DNA of 64,000 nucleotides from Foliamicus sp965115835 (GTDB taxonomy: Bacteria; Pseudomonadota; Gammaproteobacteria; Steroidobacterales; Foliamicaceae), in the NCBI GenBank assembly GCA_965115835.1, contig OZ220471.1, positions 744,001 to 808,000 on the forward strand, in the 5' to 3' direction. Positions 63,882-64,000 of this stretch are shown here, one piece after another. The notes beneath the pieces are model-generated. The model made no database searches. It was not told the origin of the DNA and saw only the letters and a list, made by a program, of their open reading frames with translations. Each line of letters begins with the position of its first letter. Position 1 is the first letter of the stretch. The translations under genes and the position numbers were made by a program.

Positions 63882-64000
63882 ATGATGCCCTTGCTGAATA
63901 CCGCCACATCCGCCGCCCGGCGAGCTGGCGACATGGCGCTTCGCTATGCGGACCGTATCGAGTCGCTGACGGTACGCAGCAAGAGTCCCGGCGAGCTGGT
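63882..64000 (+). CDS. suhB: Inositol-1-monophosphatase family protein SuhB, 5' part
   Basis: Only the first 39 residues are in the window. They read MPLLNTATSAARRAGD then ESLTVRSKSPGELV, closely matching the SuhB start (helix ML.IA..AAR.AG, then K.P.D.V). SuhB is a sugar-phosphate phosphatase that also assists rRNA antitermination with NusB/E. suhB lies near the isc genes in many gammaproteobacteria, which supports the call. Two ATGs in a row (63882, 63885). Confidence 0.8.
   Translation, partial: MMPLLNTATSAARRAGDMALRYADRIESLTVRSKSPGEL

Overview
The window is a contiguous, gene-dense, GC-rich bacterial chromosome segment, almost certainly from a gammaproteobacterium. The clues are the gene order der-bamB-yfgM-hisS-rodZ-pilF-rlmN-ndk-iscA-iscS with suhB beyond it, a DUF1820 gene next to a full-length one-chain purL, rplU-rpmA-obgE, nusB-ribH-ribB-ribE-ribD-glyA, and lipoprotein and Bam components of an outer membrane. 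GTP-type PEP carboxykinase and a DUF3450/TtpC-type TonB operon are common in marine or free-living members. I cannot name the genus.

Layout. 1-13.9 kb: radA (cut by the left edge), pckG, dusA, a GCS2-type ligase, a flavin reductase with an unusual tail overlapping an MDR reductase, qorA, rpsT, ybjQ-obgE-rpmA-rplU, moaA, xerD and a PlsC-like acyltransferase. 14.0-19.5 kb: a tightly coupled seven-gene energy-transduction operon (DUF3450, TtpC-like ExbB, ExbB, two ExbD, TonB, TPR protein). 19.6-27.9 kb: thiolase, ETF:ubiquinone oxidoreductase, a TonB-dependent receptor, acetoacetyl-CoA synthetase and a fumarylacetoacetate-hydrolase-family enzyme, which together read as an acetoacetate or ring-cleavage catabolic module with its own outer-membrane receptor. 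27.9-39.0 kb (all minus): pgpA, thiL, nusB, riboflavin genes with a RibBX-like protein, glyA, purL and DUF1820. 39.0-41.7 kb: feoA-feoB plus a 49-residue membrane protein. 41.7-43.7 kb: a patch of visibly lower GC with a DNA methyltransferase and a frameshifted coupled partner, probably a decayed restriction-modification unit. 43.7-48.9 kb: an FKBP lipoprotein, a DUF6580 membrane protein, tRNA-Ser(CGA) and an ABC-2 exporter with a HlyD-type adaptor. 49.0-55.3 kb: tadA, guaA, guaB, xseA, der. 55.3-64 kb: bamB, yfgM, hisS, a tailless RodZ, pilF, rlmN, ndk, iscA, a cysteine desulfurase fused to a degenerate IscU-like domain, a cysteine-dioxygenase-like cupin, and the start of suhB.

Four themes stand out. 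(1) Many genes are joined by ATGA/GTGA/TTGA overlaps, so translational coupling is pervasive. (2) Several genes (qorA, rpsT, feoA, xseA, perhaps plsC and the flavin reductase) have a -10-like box only 6-9 bases before the start codon and most lack a Shine-Dalgarno sequence, so leaderless transcripts are predicted. (3) The two neighbouring exbD genes share a 78-bp stretch with one mismatch while the rest of each gene has diverged, a sign of local gene conversion. (4) The isc and rodZ-hisS neighbourhoods are rearranged: no ispG at its usual place, RodZ without its periplasmic domain, and no separate IscU, HscAB or ferredoxin gene beside iscS. I saw no CRISPR array, no insertion sequence and no prophage.
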